Notes: a model not told the origin generated them from the letters alone. Shown: positions 1 through 5,914, numbered from the stretch's first letter. The stretch is 6,084 nt of DNA from Clostridiales bacterium (GCA_009774055.1 VSNB01000192.1:1-6084); one strand, 5' to 3'. Made by a program: numbers and translations.

Positions 1-75
1 GTTGCCCCCCCTTGCCGCCGAAAAACTACAAAATTTCTTCGGCGTTTTCTTACAATTTCAAATTGGCGTTGACAG
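1..75. mobile_element. Left copy of 75-bp inverted end, IS21-like insertion-sequence terminus
   Basis: These 75 bases are an exact reverse complement of 6010-6084. The inner terminus is at base 74 (GGCGTTGACA reading rightward, TGTCAACGCC on the other strand); base 75 may match by chance. The arm holds a 7-bp stem (16-22 with 38-44) and a 13-base palindrome (53-65, CAATTTCAAATTG). TG...CA termini and repeated units near the end are known traits of IS21-family elements. Assigning this family is inference, because no istA/istB transposase gene is inside the window. The IS body would lie to the left, outside. The other reading is the terminal inverted repeat of a ~6-kb transposon spanning the whole window. 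Confidence 0.6.
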
Positions 76-130
76 TTCAACCCACTATTATCACTATCTT
101 TATTCTATATAGGAGATTTTGTTGAGGATG

Positions 131-144
131 CCTTGGGACCTTGG
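131..144. repeat. CCTTGG-GA-CCTTGG direct repeat downstream of the recombinase
   Basis: Two CCTTGG hexamers are separated by the dinucleotide GA, 24 bases beyond the recombinase stop codon. Large serine recombinases often have their attachment site next to the 3' or 5' end of their gene, and Tn4451-type recombinases use a GA crossover dinucleotide. No matching partner site was found at the other side of the window, so an att role is only a guess. Confidence 0.2.
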
Positions 145-145
145 T

Positions 146-171
146 ATAGCATTTAACCGGCAAATTGCTAT
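146..171 (-). other. Small hairpin overlapping the recombinase stop codon
   Basis: ATAGCATTT (146-154) pairs with AAATTGCTAT (162-171) with a one-base bulge and a 7-base loop. It lies across the TAG stop of the recombinase. No U-run follows it on the minus strand, so it is a poor intrinsic terminator, but it is the only candidate transcript-end structure seen between this gene and the left IS end. Confidence 0.3.
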
Positions 172-1796
172 GCTGTCGCTATCGCAGAATCATTATCTTT
201 CTGCACGGCGCTGTCGATTCCATTGAGGAACTGCTCCACATTGATATTGAATTCCACCGACAGTTGGTAGTCACGGTACACCGTGACCCGCTTGATGATG
301 TACCCGCAGATCATCTTCTTCGTGGCGATGTCGCTGCTATCGAAGATTTCCGACCAGGTGGCGATCCGGTTGAACTCCGCCTGCATCTCCGAGATTTTGG
401 CGTTCTCGTTCTCCAACTCCATCGTCAGCTCCGTGAGACGGTGGCTGGTGTCAAGCACCCTCTGACGGGTTTCGCTCAGGACTTCATTCAGCACATCCAT
501 GGGGAGTGCGCTTTGTCCTTGGACGGCTTTAAGCACCTCCGCTTTCAAAGACTCATATTCCTTGTTGGCTTTGGTGTTTTCCGCCTTGACCCGCTGGATA
601 TCGCCACGCAGAAGGTCCATCTGCTTCTGGCAGGCTTTTCCGACAATCATATCGCTCGATGCGCATTTCATTTTGTCGAAGACCTGATACAGAATGGTCT
701 CGATCACACCGTCCAGGATGTGCATCGTGTAGCCTGTCTGACCATCGCATTCCTTCCGATGGCGGGTCTTGTTGTAGCAGACATAGCGGATGCGCTTCTT
801 CTTCACCGGCGTTCCATCGGCCTGCCGGTACACCTTGCCGTTGGTGGTCAGCGTCAGCCTCCCGCCACAGTGCCCACAGAATACATTGCCGGAGAGTAGG
901 GACTGCCCGGTCGTGTTCAGCGGCAGTGTCCGATACTCTTTGTTAGCGTTGGTGCGCTCCGTCATCAGGCTCTGGGCCAGCTCGAACAGCTCCGGCTTGA
1001 TGATCTGCAATTCCTCGAAAGGTTCCGAGTAGGTTTCGCCGCTGCGCAGAATGCCCATGTAGAGGGGATTGTGCAGGATCGCTCCGATGGTGGCGTCATG
1101 CCAGGTCTCACCCTTGCGGTTTCGGATGCCGTGGTCGTTGAGGAAGTGTGCCAGCCGGAACTTTCCGTATCCGGAGGACACGCAGAGATCGAACATCATT
1201 CGGATGACCTCCGCCTCCGCGTCATCAATGACCAGCTTGTTGACCTCGTGCTTCCGCTTGTTCAGGATACCGCTCTTTTCCAGGCGGTAGCCGTAGGGAG
1301 TCTTCCCACCCCGGAAGCGGCCCTCCTCGACCATCTGCCCCAGAGCCGTCTTGGTACGGATGGAGGTCTTCTGGCTCTCACCGTCAGCCTGCCAGAACCG
1401 GATGTAGTTGGTCAGGCGGTCTGTATGGGACTCGAACCGCTGCTCACCCTCCTGGACACTCCAGACCCGGATGCCCTTCCGGACGAACCATTCTACCACG
1501 AAGGGCGTTTCATCGGACTTCCGGCCCAAGCGGTCGAACATGAAGACCAGCAGGATATCGAACTTTCCCTGCTCGGCCCGCTTCTTGATGAGCTGCAACT
1601 TGTCACGGTCATCTGCGCTGACCTTGTACCCGGAGACACCAGTCTCCTGTTCCTCGCCTACGATGGTCCAGCCCATCCGATCCACGAACTCCCGGCAGGC
1701 TTTCCGCTGCATGGGGATGTCCGCGTTGTTGTCCACATCGTGGTCGACCTGTTTTGTGGTGGAAACTCTGTATAAACATTGAACTCTTTCAGCCAT
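168..1796 (-). CDS. Large serine recombinase (site-specific integrase/transposase)
   Basis: A 542-aa protein that should cut and rejoin DNA through a phosphoserine link to move or invert a mobile element. The N-terminal resolvase domain (about 4-155) has the YRVS motif with nucleophile Ser12 and Arg10, a GVSGYK turn (53-58), Arg64, and the FDRLGR motif (87-92). A recombinase DNA-binding domain follows (about 165-280; TPYGY at 166-170, NPLYMG at 243-248). Next is a zinc ribbon with Cys307, Cys310, Cys340 and Cys350, then a coiled coil rich in E/K/L (about 390-475), and a C-terminal beta-rich tail (about 488-520). Length and domain order are normal for large serine recombinases, and no catalytic residue is missing. 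The start is the ATG just before AERVQ; GAGAGG lies about 10 bases upstream, a rather distant ribosome site. The gene is last in the minus-strand series, 183 bases after the DUF6076-like gene. It is probably the motor of the element, but its target site is not visible. Confidence 0.95.
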   Translation of the reverse strand: MAERVQCLYRVSTTKQVDHDVDNNADIPMQRKACREFVDRMGWTIVGEEQETGVSGYKVSADDRDKLQLIKKRAEQGKFDILLVFMFDRLGRKSDETPFVVEWFVRKGIRVWSVQEGEQRFESHTDRLTNYIRFWQADGESQKTSIRTKTALGQMVEEGRFRGGKTPYGYRLEKSGILNKRKHEVNKLVIDDAEAEVIRMMFDLCVSSGYGKFRLAHFLNDHGIRNRKGETWHDATIGAILHNPLYMGILRSGETYSEPFEELQIIKPELFELAQSLMTERTNANKEYRTLPLNTTGQSLLSGNVFCGHCGGRLTLTTNGKVYRQADGTPVKKKRIRYVCYNKTRHRKECDGQTGYTMHILDGVIETILYQVFDKMKCASSDMIVGKACQKQMDLLRGDIQRVKAENTKANKEYESLKAEVLKAVQGQSALPMDVLNEVLSETRQRVLDTSHRLTELTMELENENAKISEMQAEFNRIATWSEIFDSSDIATKKMICGYIIKRVTVYRDYQLSVEFNINVEQFLNGIDSAVQKDNDSAIATA

Positions 1797-1834
1797 TTTT
1801 ATCCGTCCTCTCTATGTTCCGTCATGTGAGAGAG

Positions 1835-1863
1835 CGGATATCTGATCCATTTTCACTTGTCAA
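1835..1863 (-). promoter_or_regulatory. Candidate promoter of the recombinase gene
   Basis: On the minus strand a perfect -35 box TTGACA (1858-1863) is followed after 17 bases by TATCCG (1835-1840), a weak -10. Transcription would start near 1828, giving a leader of about 32 bases. Within that stretch an inverted repeat (AGAGAG 1829-1834 and CTCTCT 1808-1813) overlaps the ribosome binding site, so folding could limit translation. The weak -10 suggests low or activator-dependent expression, which would suit a recombinase. Confidence 0.45.
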
Positions 1864-1979
1864 GGTGCTGTGGCTTTTGCCATCATCATTATCTCACATT
1901 CCGGCCAACAAAGCTACTAAAATATCAAGAAAAACAAAGAATTTTTGAATCAGATGGATACTTCTGCCGCTTCTGTCTA

Positions 1980-2924
1980 TCAGGACTGCCGAAGCCAAGC
2001 AAAGAATGATTTACATGGGAGCGTTCCGGCATCGCACTCTTTTTTCTTTTCCAGAGCCAGCTTACTCCATGCATAGAACTCGTCCTTCGATATCCTGCCG
2101 GATTTGATCCAGGCGAAGCGCCTCTTGTATTCTCTCCTGTATTCCATAAACACTTTGTCCGACTTGCGCTTTTGGGTCCATGCATAAACCGGACCAACGC
2201 CGTTGCAGGTACCACCGCCTTTTCCAAAGGGACGATGGCAATATATCGCTGTGCTGCGTCCGGTGATAGGAAAGTATCGACCGCAATTTTTGCAGATTCT
2301 GAACCTCAGTTCCCGTTTCACACACTCCTGAAAGTGGTAACTGATAAGCTCATACATAGTTTTCGGATAGAGCACTTCTGCAAAGGCGGCATTATTCCAA
2401 AGCTCATAGCGAATGGTCTGCGGACAGAACTGGAACGCAGATTCTGTCTTGACATATGCGGTCATTTTCTCTGGAACTGATCCATCTTTTTTGTCAATAT
2501 CCAGGACTTGAGAGAAAAGCTCCTTGATCTGGCATTGTATCCCCACAAAATCTTCAACCATATGCTGGGTTTCCTGCTGCCAGATTTTTTGCAGAGAGCC
2601 GGTGGATTGATACGGCACGATCCGATCTGTCCATTCCTGCCGGAAAACCTCAAAATAGATATGGTGATCAGCGAGAGCGTCCAGAGCACGGAGGATCTTG
2701 TCAACGGGCTCTGAGCTATGTTCTTCGGGCAAGCACTTGAGTCCATTATTCATCTCAGAGAACAGTGGCGTGATTTCACTCATTTCAATATCAACAAATG
2801 ATAGCAGGCTCCCAGGAAATCGTATGCTCCGAGCATCTGTCAGATGATCTTGACGACTGGCAGCGATGATGTCGTACTGCTCCTGCCCATCAATAATGCA
2901 GGTTTTGAATTTATTGTCTGGCAT
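1980..2924 (-). CDS. DUF6076-like zinc-finger protein
   Basis: A 314-aa protein of unknown biochemical role. The first ~200 residues are mixed helix without a motif I recognise. The C-terminal third holds a CxxC...C...C cluster: Cys211, Cys214 (ICKNCGRYF), Cys229 (IYCHRP) and Cys240 (GGTCNG), followed by a very basic helical tail (about 250-297). This pattern matches what I know of DUF6076 proteins, which are common in gut Firmicutes. The cluster resembles a treble-clef zinc site and could bind nucleic acid; that is inference. I chose the ATG at 2924 (MPDNK) because GGAGAG lies 5 bases upstream. An in-frame ATG at 2939 overlaps the previous gene's stop and has no ribosome site. Only 11 bases separate it from the 54-aa gene upstream, so the two are very likely co-transcribed and perhaps translationally coupled. 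Confidence 0.8.
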   Translation of the reverse strand: MPDNKFKTCIIDGQEQYDIIAASRQDHLTDARSIRFPGSLLSFVDIEMSEITPLFSEMNNGLKCLPEEHSSEPVDKILRALDALADHHIYFEVFRQEWTDRIVPYQSTGSLQKIWQQETQHMVEDFVGIQCQIKELFSQVLDIDKKDGSVPEKMTAYVKTESAFQFCPQTIRYELWNNAAFAEVLYPKTMYELISYHFQECVKRELRFRICKNCGRYFPITGRSTAIYCHRPFGKGGGTCNGVGPVYAWTQKRKSDKVFMEYRREYKRRFAWIKSGRISKDEFYAWSKLALEKKKECDAGTLPCKSFFAWLRQS

Positions 2925-2935
2925 AATTTCTCTCC

Positions 2936-3100
2936 TCATTCTTCCCTGGCGGTCAGCAGATACGTCCCCAGCAGGGCCTGCTTTACCTGGATGGCAACCT
3001 GGGGATTCGCTTTTTCTGCGAATTGTAGAATGACCTCGTGGCCCTGGATCGTAACCGTCATCTTCTTGTGCTCCGACTTTTCCTCTTTTTTAGACATCAT
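2936..3100 (-). CDS. Small 54-aa protein at the head of the recombinase unit
   Basis: The protein starts MMSKKEEKSEHKKM, a charged tail, and continues with a compact part: a likely beta hairpin (TVTIQGHEVILQF, 15-27) and a helix (about 31-44, with VAIQVKQALL at 35-44). Two ATGs are adjacent (3100 and 3097); AGGAG lies 5 bases before the first and 8 before the second, so 3097 may be the true start. The stop TGA is 11 bases before the DUF6076-like start. The beta-hairpin-plus-helix layout recalls the small accessory proteins (TnpW type) found beside serine recombinases in Tn4451-like elements, but I cannot confirm homology. It has no membrane segment or cysteine. A role as an accessory DNA-binding or regulatory factor is inference from position. 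It is clearly translated-looking given its ribosome site and tight spacing. Confidence 0.75.
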   Translation of the reverse strand: MMSKKEEKSEHKKMTVTIQGHEVILQFAEKANPQVAIQVKQALLGTYLLTAREE

Positions 3101-3123
3101 GGCAACTCCTTTCTGGCGCAGAA

Positions 3124-3154
3124 AAGCACCAGCCGTATTTCCCGGCTGGTGCTT
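3124..3154 (-). terminator. Intrinsic terminator after the Rpn gene
   Basis: A 12-bp perfect stem (AAGCACCAGCCG 3124-3135 with its complement 3143-3154) has a 7-base loop and is followed on the minus strand by CTTTTCT. It lies 46 bases beyond the Rpn stop. It is also only about 18 bases before the AGGAG site of the 54-aa gene, so no promoter fits between them. Any transcript of the downstream unit from further upstream must pass through it. Confidence 0.75.
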
Positions 3155-3200
3155 ACTGCTCTATACTATTTTGATGATGGTGGTTATCCATCGAAGTGAC

Positions 3201-4235
3201 TCACTGCTTTGCCAGCATCTCTGCGTACTTGGCGCGGTCTTCCTCTGGAATCTTCAGCATAGCCATGGCCTTCTCAATAGCGATGCCCGTGCTATCCATC
3301 AAGTTTTGGATAAGAGACAGCGAAGCCTCTGCTCGGCCCTCTGCTCGACCTTCTGCTCGGCCCTCTGCTCGACCTTCTGCTCGGCCTTCTGCTCGGCCTT
3401 TGGCAAGCCCTTTGGCGATTCCCTTTTCTTCCACACCCTGACTCAAATTACACATCTCTGCCAAGCTCCTTTCCATAGTTTCCGTGATCGGTATTGAATA
3501 GTCATCCCGTAAGACCCGTTTCTTCTCTGTATCCGTAGCTTCGCTTGAGAGCAATACAGACAACAAACGCAGAATATCCGTGTTTGCTTCGCCTGCTACT
3601 TCATCTGGATTGCCGAGCCCAAGCACGATTACCGTCATCAGGTCGTAGTTCTCAACAGCCTCCTTGACATGACCAACAATATTTTCCTCTGTTATGCTGT
3701 AGCGGGTGATTGTATTCTGATGGTGTTCTGGCGGTGTGGGACAGATCCAAATGCTGTAAACCTTGCACACCTTACCATATTCGGCCTTTGTGAACTCTGT
3801 CCCATACTGCGCTGAGATCATACGGCTACAATAATAGATAGCCCGTTTGAGCAAGGGATAGCCTGCGTTATAGCGTTGCTGCGCTTCCACATTTACGATC
3901 AGGCGGATCAGTTCATCTGTTCCCGGAGCATACGCATAAAACCGTACATCATAGGTAACGGTTCCCTCCGTTTGCGAGATATCCTCGGTACGCATTCCGC
4001 GGATCACAGGATTTGTTTGATCCGGAGCTACCGGAACGCTCTCCACAGAGGGCTGGCCTTCAATATACTTTTCTACGATATCCTTGATCGAGCAATCCTG
4101 GTACTCTGTCAAGCAGCTCTTCATGATCCATGCCAGAATGGACTTCTCACTCAGCAGCCGCTTACAGGCTGCGTCATATCCCGCCTTTTCTCCCGCCGTC
4201 CCCATCGTCTCCGCCAAGGTAGTTTCCACTTCCAT
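3201..4235 (-). CDS. Rpn-family PD-(D/E)XK nuclease / putative transposase
   Basis: A 344-aa protein of the Rpn family (recombination-promoting nuclease, once called transposase_31 type), expected to nick or cut DNA with metal ions. The catalytic core has YDVRFY with Asp96 and VNVEAQ with Glu117 and Gln119, the usual D...ExQ form of the PD-(D/E)XK fold. The family-typical stretches YCSRMISAQYGTEF (135-148), KVYSIWICPTPPE (158-170) and ENYDLMTVIVLGLG (195-208) follow, then MCNLSQGVEEKG (261-272). A low-complexity linker of six GRAE units (280-303), preceded by GIAK and GLAK, joins to a short C-terminal helical domain (about 305-344). The start has AGGAG nine bases upstream. The gene has its own promoter (4331-4359) and terminator (3124-3154), so it acts as an independent cassette. 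Many Rpn proteins occur in multiple genome copies and the repeat length varies between copies. The gene appears intact. Confidence 0.9.
   Translation of the reverse strand: MEVETTLAETMGTAGEKAGYDAACKRLLSEKSILAWIMKSCLTEYQDCSIKDIVEKYIEGQPSVESVPVAPDQTNPVIRGMRTEDISQTEGTVTYDVRFYAYAPGTDELIRLIVNVEAQQRYNAGYPLLKRAIYYCSRMISAQYGTEFTKAEYGKVCKVYSIWICPTPPEHHQNTITRYSITEENIVGHVKEAVENYDLMTVIVLGLGNPDEVAGEANTDILRLLSVLLSSEATDTEKKRVLRDDYSIPITETMERSLAEMCNLSQGVEEKGIAKGLAKGRAEGRAEGRAEGRAEGRAEGRAEASLSLIQNLMDSTGIAIEKAMAMLKIPEEDRAKYAEMLAKQ
3327..3398 (-). repeat. Six tandem 12-bp units encoding GRAE in the Rpn gene
   Basis: Six consecutive 12-base units (minus strand of CTCTGCTCGGCC and close variants) encode the GRAE linker. 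Variation occurs at two positions only: GGCC or GACC, and CTC or TTC. Two older, diverged units, TTTGGCAAGCCC and TTTGGCGATTCC (GLAK, GIAK), follow at 3399-3422. Because the unit is a multiple of three, slippage would change linker length without breaking the frame. Confidence 0.95.
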
Positions 4236-4330
4236 GCACTCTATCTCCTATGTCTTATTTTATCATATTGTCCTTCAAAAATCCACGTTTTTTTCCGGCA
4301 CAGCCTGTCTGATGGATGCTCTCCAATACC

Positions 4331-4359
4331 AATATACCATATCCCTACTGGTATGTCGA
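4331..4359 (-). promoter_or_regulatory. Promoter of the Rpn gene with overlapping palindrome
   Basis: On the minus strand TCGACA (4354-4359, 5 of 6 to the -35 consensus) and TATATT (4331-4336, 5 of 6 to the -10) are exactly 17 bases apart. Transcription would start near 4324, leaving a leader of about 90 bases before the ATG at 4235. The spacer is a palindrome, ATACCA (4334-4339) and TGGTAT (4349-4354), nested within GCTCTC (4318-4323) and GAGAGC (4358-4363). A repressor bound here would cover both boxes; no repressor gene is identified. Confidence 0.65.
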
Positions 4360-4363
4360 GAGC

Positions 4364-4929
4364 CTTTTACGAGTTAAGGGTTTGCTCAATGTCACAAAAA
4401 CAGAGACCGCCGCATCCAAGAGGGAGTTACCCCGCACAGCTTCCGAGTGGCTGCGATTAGCTAGTCAACCTCAATGGTGCGGATGATCTCGCCTGCTTTT
4501 ATAGCGGCGATCTCTGGTGCTTCTGACATTGAGACTCTGCATTAGTCTCTCTATATACACCTGCATTCGACACTACTTCCCCAGGTGACAGGGCGAAGGC
4601 ATAGACGGCGGCTGGCTTCACCGCTCCACGGGACTCTCACCCCCGGCAGGATCTCTGTCGGCCGCCCTCCATTCGGCAGGACGGGAGTATCATTGTCGCT
4701 GACGGAATCGTCGCAAAACAGCTTGCCACAGGCTGTTTCTCGGACGGATGGGAACCGCTGGGCACCTTACATTTTGGCCGCTTTGATAGAAGTGGTGTCG
4801 GAGTCACTTTTTTCTCGTTGTCCTACTTCTACAGGTGGTCTTGGCGCATCCTCCGGTGTCGCTTGCCTCTTTCGTCAAGAGGCCCCGTCAGTAACGTATC
4901 TATATCTTCGGATATTCGGTTTTCAAGGT
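4364..4929 (-). other. Gene-free GC-rich region with many inverted repeats
   Basis: No convincing gene is seen in this ~570-base stretch between the sigma-like and Rpn genes. Inverted repeats include GCCTCTT/AAGAGGC (4865-4871, 4877-4883), ATATC-TTCG-GATAT (4902-4915, a UUCG-type tetraloop) and GAGACT/AGTCTC (4531-4536, 4544-4549). The motif CCTGCCG occurs twice near 4620-4680. One minus-strand reading frame of 22 codons (4461-4529, starting MSEAPEIAAIKAGEIIRT) has no ribosome site, but its amino-acid composition looks protein-like. The density of short stems suggests a structured leader or non-coding RNA downstream of the sigma-like gene, or remains of an older element. I tried to match it to cobalamin, FMN, TPP, SAM, T-box, RNase P and group II intron cores and could not. 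Confidence 0.4.
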
Positions 4930-4962
4930 GAGTGAGGGGCAATCCAGGATTACCCCTCACTC
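4930..4962 (-). terminator. Hairpin after the sigma-like gene
   Basis: GAGTGAGGGG (4930-4939) pairs with CCCCTCACTC (4953-4962), and the stem continues with AATCC/GGATT after one mismatch, leaving almost no loop. It starts 24 bases beyond the stop of the sigma-like gene. There is no U-run on either strand, so it may be a processing or stabilising 3' hairpin rather than a true intrinsic terminator. Confidence 0.4.
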
Positions 4963-4985
4963 TCTAGGCATTTAGAAAGCGGTTT

Positions 4986-5444
4986 TTACACACGTTTTCC
5001 AAAAGTTTTTCTAATTTGTTGGAGTTGCCTAGAAATTGCTTGCTGGTTTTGGTGGTTTTGCTGTGCAATTTCACCCTGCGTATATTCCTCAAACGCGAGA
5101 CTTGTCAGCAGAGCAAGATCATCCTCGCTGAGTAGCATTAGCTTTTGCAGCAGTTGCTCATCCTCAATCTCGTCCAGCCACCGGTGGTGATCCGAACCAA
5201 GCGTTGCTGGAATGTCTCCCGGAACGGTTCCCGTGCTGGCCTGCCGGATCACTTCCATGGTCGCTTCCTCCGGCAGATCTGCCAGGTGGTTGATGTATCT
5301 GCGCCGGGACTTGAACCAACCCCAGTCAAAATCGTGCAGTTCCTTGATTGCATCCGGACACATCCCGAGTTCTTCATACTGAGCGCGAACCGCTGCCCAC
5401 TGCCGCTCAAATTCCGCCTTTTCTTTGGCGTAGTTGAATCCCAT
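4986..5444 (-). CDS. Sigma-70 region 4-like helix-turn-helix protein
   Basis: A 152-aa soluble protein, likely a DNA-binding transcription regulator. The N-terminal part (1-55) is helical, charged and tryptophan-rich (DFDWGWFKSRRRYINHL, 38-54). The C-terminal part (about 100-147) reads like sigma-70 region 4: LLSEDDLALLTSLAFEEYTQGEIAQ, then a second helix QQAISRQLQQIRK (134-146) that would be the recognition helix. There is no region 2, so it cannot be a complete sigma factor by itself. Small sigma-region-4-like proteins of this size are common in Firmicutes conjugative and mobilisable elements. The start is firm: AGGAGG (5452-5457) lies 7 bases upstream. The gene heads the minus-strand set and is isolated by long non-coding flanks, so it could act as an activator of neighbouring element genes; that role is inference. 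Confidence 0.75.
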   Translation of the reverse strand: MGFNYAKEKAEFERQWAAVRAQYEELGMCPDAIKELHDFDWGWFKSRRRYINHLADLPEEATMEVIRQASTGTVPGDIPATLGSDHHRWLDEIEDEQLLQKLMLLSEDDLALLTSLAFEEYTQGEIAQQNHQNQQAISRQLQQIRKTFGKRV

Positions 5445-5580
5445 TTGGAATCCTCCTGTCTTCTGAATTTTGAAAGCGCGAAACGATCAAAATGCCAGAA
5501 GCGGAGGTGCACGGGCGGCATACCACCCACCGACAAAAAATGAGGATATTTTACAAATTTTTCTTAAATTCAGTTGCTGA

Positions 5581-5603
5581 ACATACGAACCACTATAGGG
5601 AGG
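5581..5603 (+). promoter_or_regulatory. T7-like phage RNA polymerase promoter match
   Basis: Aligned with the 23-base T7 class III promoter consensus, this segment agrees at 18 positions, including the unbroken block CACTATAGGGAG (5591-5602) and ATACGA (5583-5588). Mismatches are the first two bases, the pair at -9/-8, and the last base. The -9/-8 pair contributes to polymerase specificity, so another T7-like polymerase or chance must be considered. The start would be G5598. No good bacterial -35/-10 pair was found for the same start. No phage polymerase gene lies in the window. Confidence 0.35.
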
Positions 5604-5610
5604 CAAAGAC

Positions 5611-5684
5611 TTCGACAGCTTTCGACAGGATTCCCTTGCGATGGAACAGGAAGCAAGGAACGAATCTTGTCGGAAGCTGTCGAA
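5611..5684. repeat. Long inverted repeat with 28-bp stem
   Basis: The left arm (5611-5638) and right arm (5654-5684) form 23 continuous pairs (21 Watson-Crick, 2 G-U), a 3-base bulge and 5 more pairs, with a 15-base loop. The left arm begins with a tandem TTCGACAG-CT-TTCGACAG. It may be an RNA hairpin, a binding site for a dimeric protein, or a recombination or replication site. It lies upstream of the sigma-like gene (5444), so it could also regulate that gene. Confidence 0.85.
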
Positions 5685-5687
5685 ATC

Positions 5688-5729
5688 AAAAAAAGCCGCA
5701 GATAGCGTATGAGCTATCTGCGGCTTTTT
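5688..5729. terminator. Strong bidirectional intrinsic terminator
   Basis: A 12-bp GC-rich stem, GCCGCAGATAGC (5695-5706) and its complement (5713-5724), with a 6-base loop is flanked by a run of seven A on the left and five T on the right. It therefore has a U-tract on both strands. On plus it would end the hairpin RNA; on minus it would stop transcription entering from the right before it reaches the sigma-like gene. The ~100 bases to its right (5730-5832) show nothing I can name. Confidence 0.9.
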
Positions 5730-5832
5730 CAAAATTTTGATGGGTGGTGGAGGCCCGTGATGCCAAGGAATTTTATATCGCACGGCGCACGGAATGTCCT
5801 TTCATATTCTTTTCTCTTTCTAAAAATATCAA

Positions 5833-5866
5833 AGGGCGCTAAGGTTTTTTGCTCCCTTAGCGCCCT
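5833..5866 (-). terminator. Hairpin, probable minus-strand terminator
   Basis: AGGGCGCTAAGG (5833-5844) pairs perfectly with CCTTAGCGCCCT (5855-5866) around a T-rich 10-base loop. On the minus strand it is followed by TTGATATTTTTA, a loose U-rich tract; on plus none follows. It lies 48 bases downstream of the SLH remnant's stop codon, so it is most simply the original terminator of that SLH gene. Confidence 0.6.
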
Positions 5867-5914
5867 CCTGGCGTGATTCACTAGATACAAAAACGAGTAA
5901 AATTAGTTGTTATG

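Larger units (their letters stand above)
5598..5729 (+). ncRNA. Putative ~130-nt hairpin RNA
   Basis: A unit defined by the T7-like promoter match on the left and a strong terminator on the right would make an RNA starting GGGAGGCAAAG. It would fold into a 28-bp stem (5611-5684) and end in the terminator hairpin. Six GGA triplets occur, two of them in the 15-base apical loop (5639-5653), which recalls CsrA-sequestering RNAs, although that is speculative. A 23-codon reading frame (ATG 5641-5643 in the apical loop, TGA 5710-5712 in the terminator loop) is present, with AGGA ten bases upstream inside the stem. The structure itself is certain from the sequence; transcription and function are inferred. 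Confidence 0.4.

Noticed and set aside
165..1775. Long plus-strand frames opposite the recombinase (165-899 and 1071-1775)
   Set aside because: They are antisense to a protein with complete domains and catalytic residues; histidine- and leucine-rich shadow translations without ribosome sites.
2925..2939. Start of the DUF6076-like gene at 2939
   Set aside because: This ATG overlaps the stop of the 54-aa gene and lacks a ribosome site, whereas the ATG at 2924 has GGAGAG at good spacing.
3327..3422. Regular repeats that could suggest a CRISPR array
   Set aside because: The units are 12 bases, contiguous, without spacers and in frame within a coding gene.
2844..3497. Plus-strand frame of 217 codons with a Ser/Cys-rich repeat
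   Set aside because: It spans three minus-strand features, and its repeat is simply the complement of the GRAE repeat.
4461..4529. 22-codon minus-strand frame starting MSEAPEIAAIK
   Set aside because: The composition looks protein-like, but there is no ribosome site and no recognisable family; kept only as a note within the structured region.
4585..4935. Plus-strand reading frame of 116 codons (GTG start)
   Set aside because: No ribosome binding site, and composition rich in R, S, P and G typical of a shadow of structured or non-coding DNA; it opposes all neighbouring genes.
5641..5712. 23-codon plus-strand frame inside the hairpin and terminator
   Set aside because: Its ribosome site is buried in the stem and it ends in the terminator loop. 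It could be a leader peptide, but nothing else supports it as a gene.
5744..5842. Plus-strand 32-codon frame (VVEARDAKEFYIARR...)
   Set aside because: No ribosome site, starts directly after a stop codon and runs into a terminator hairpin; no family recognised.
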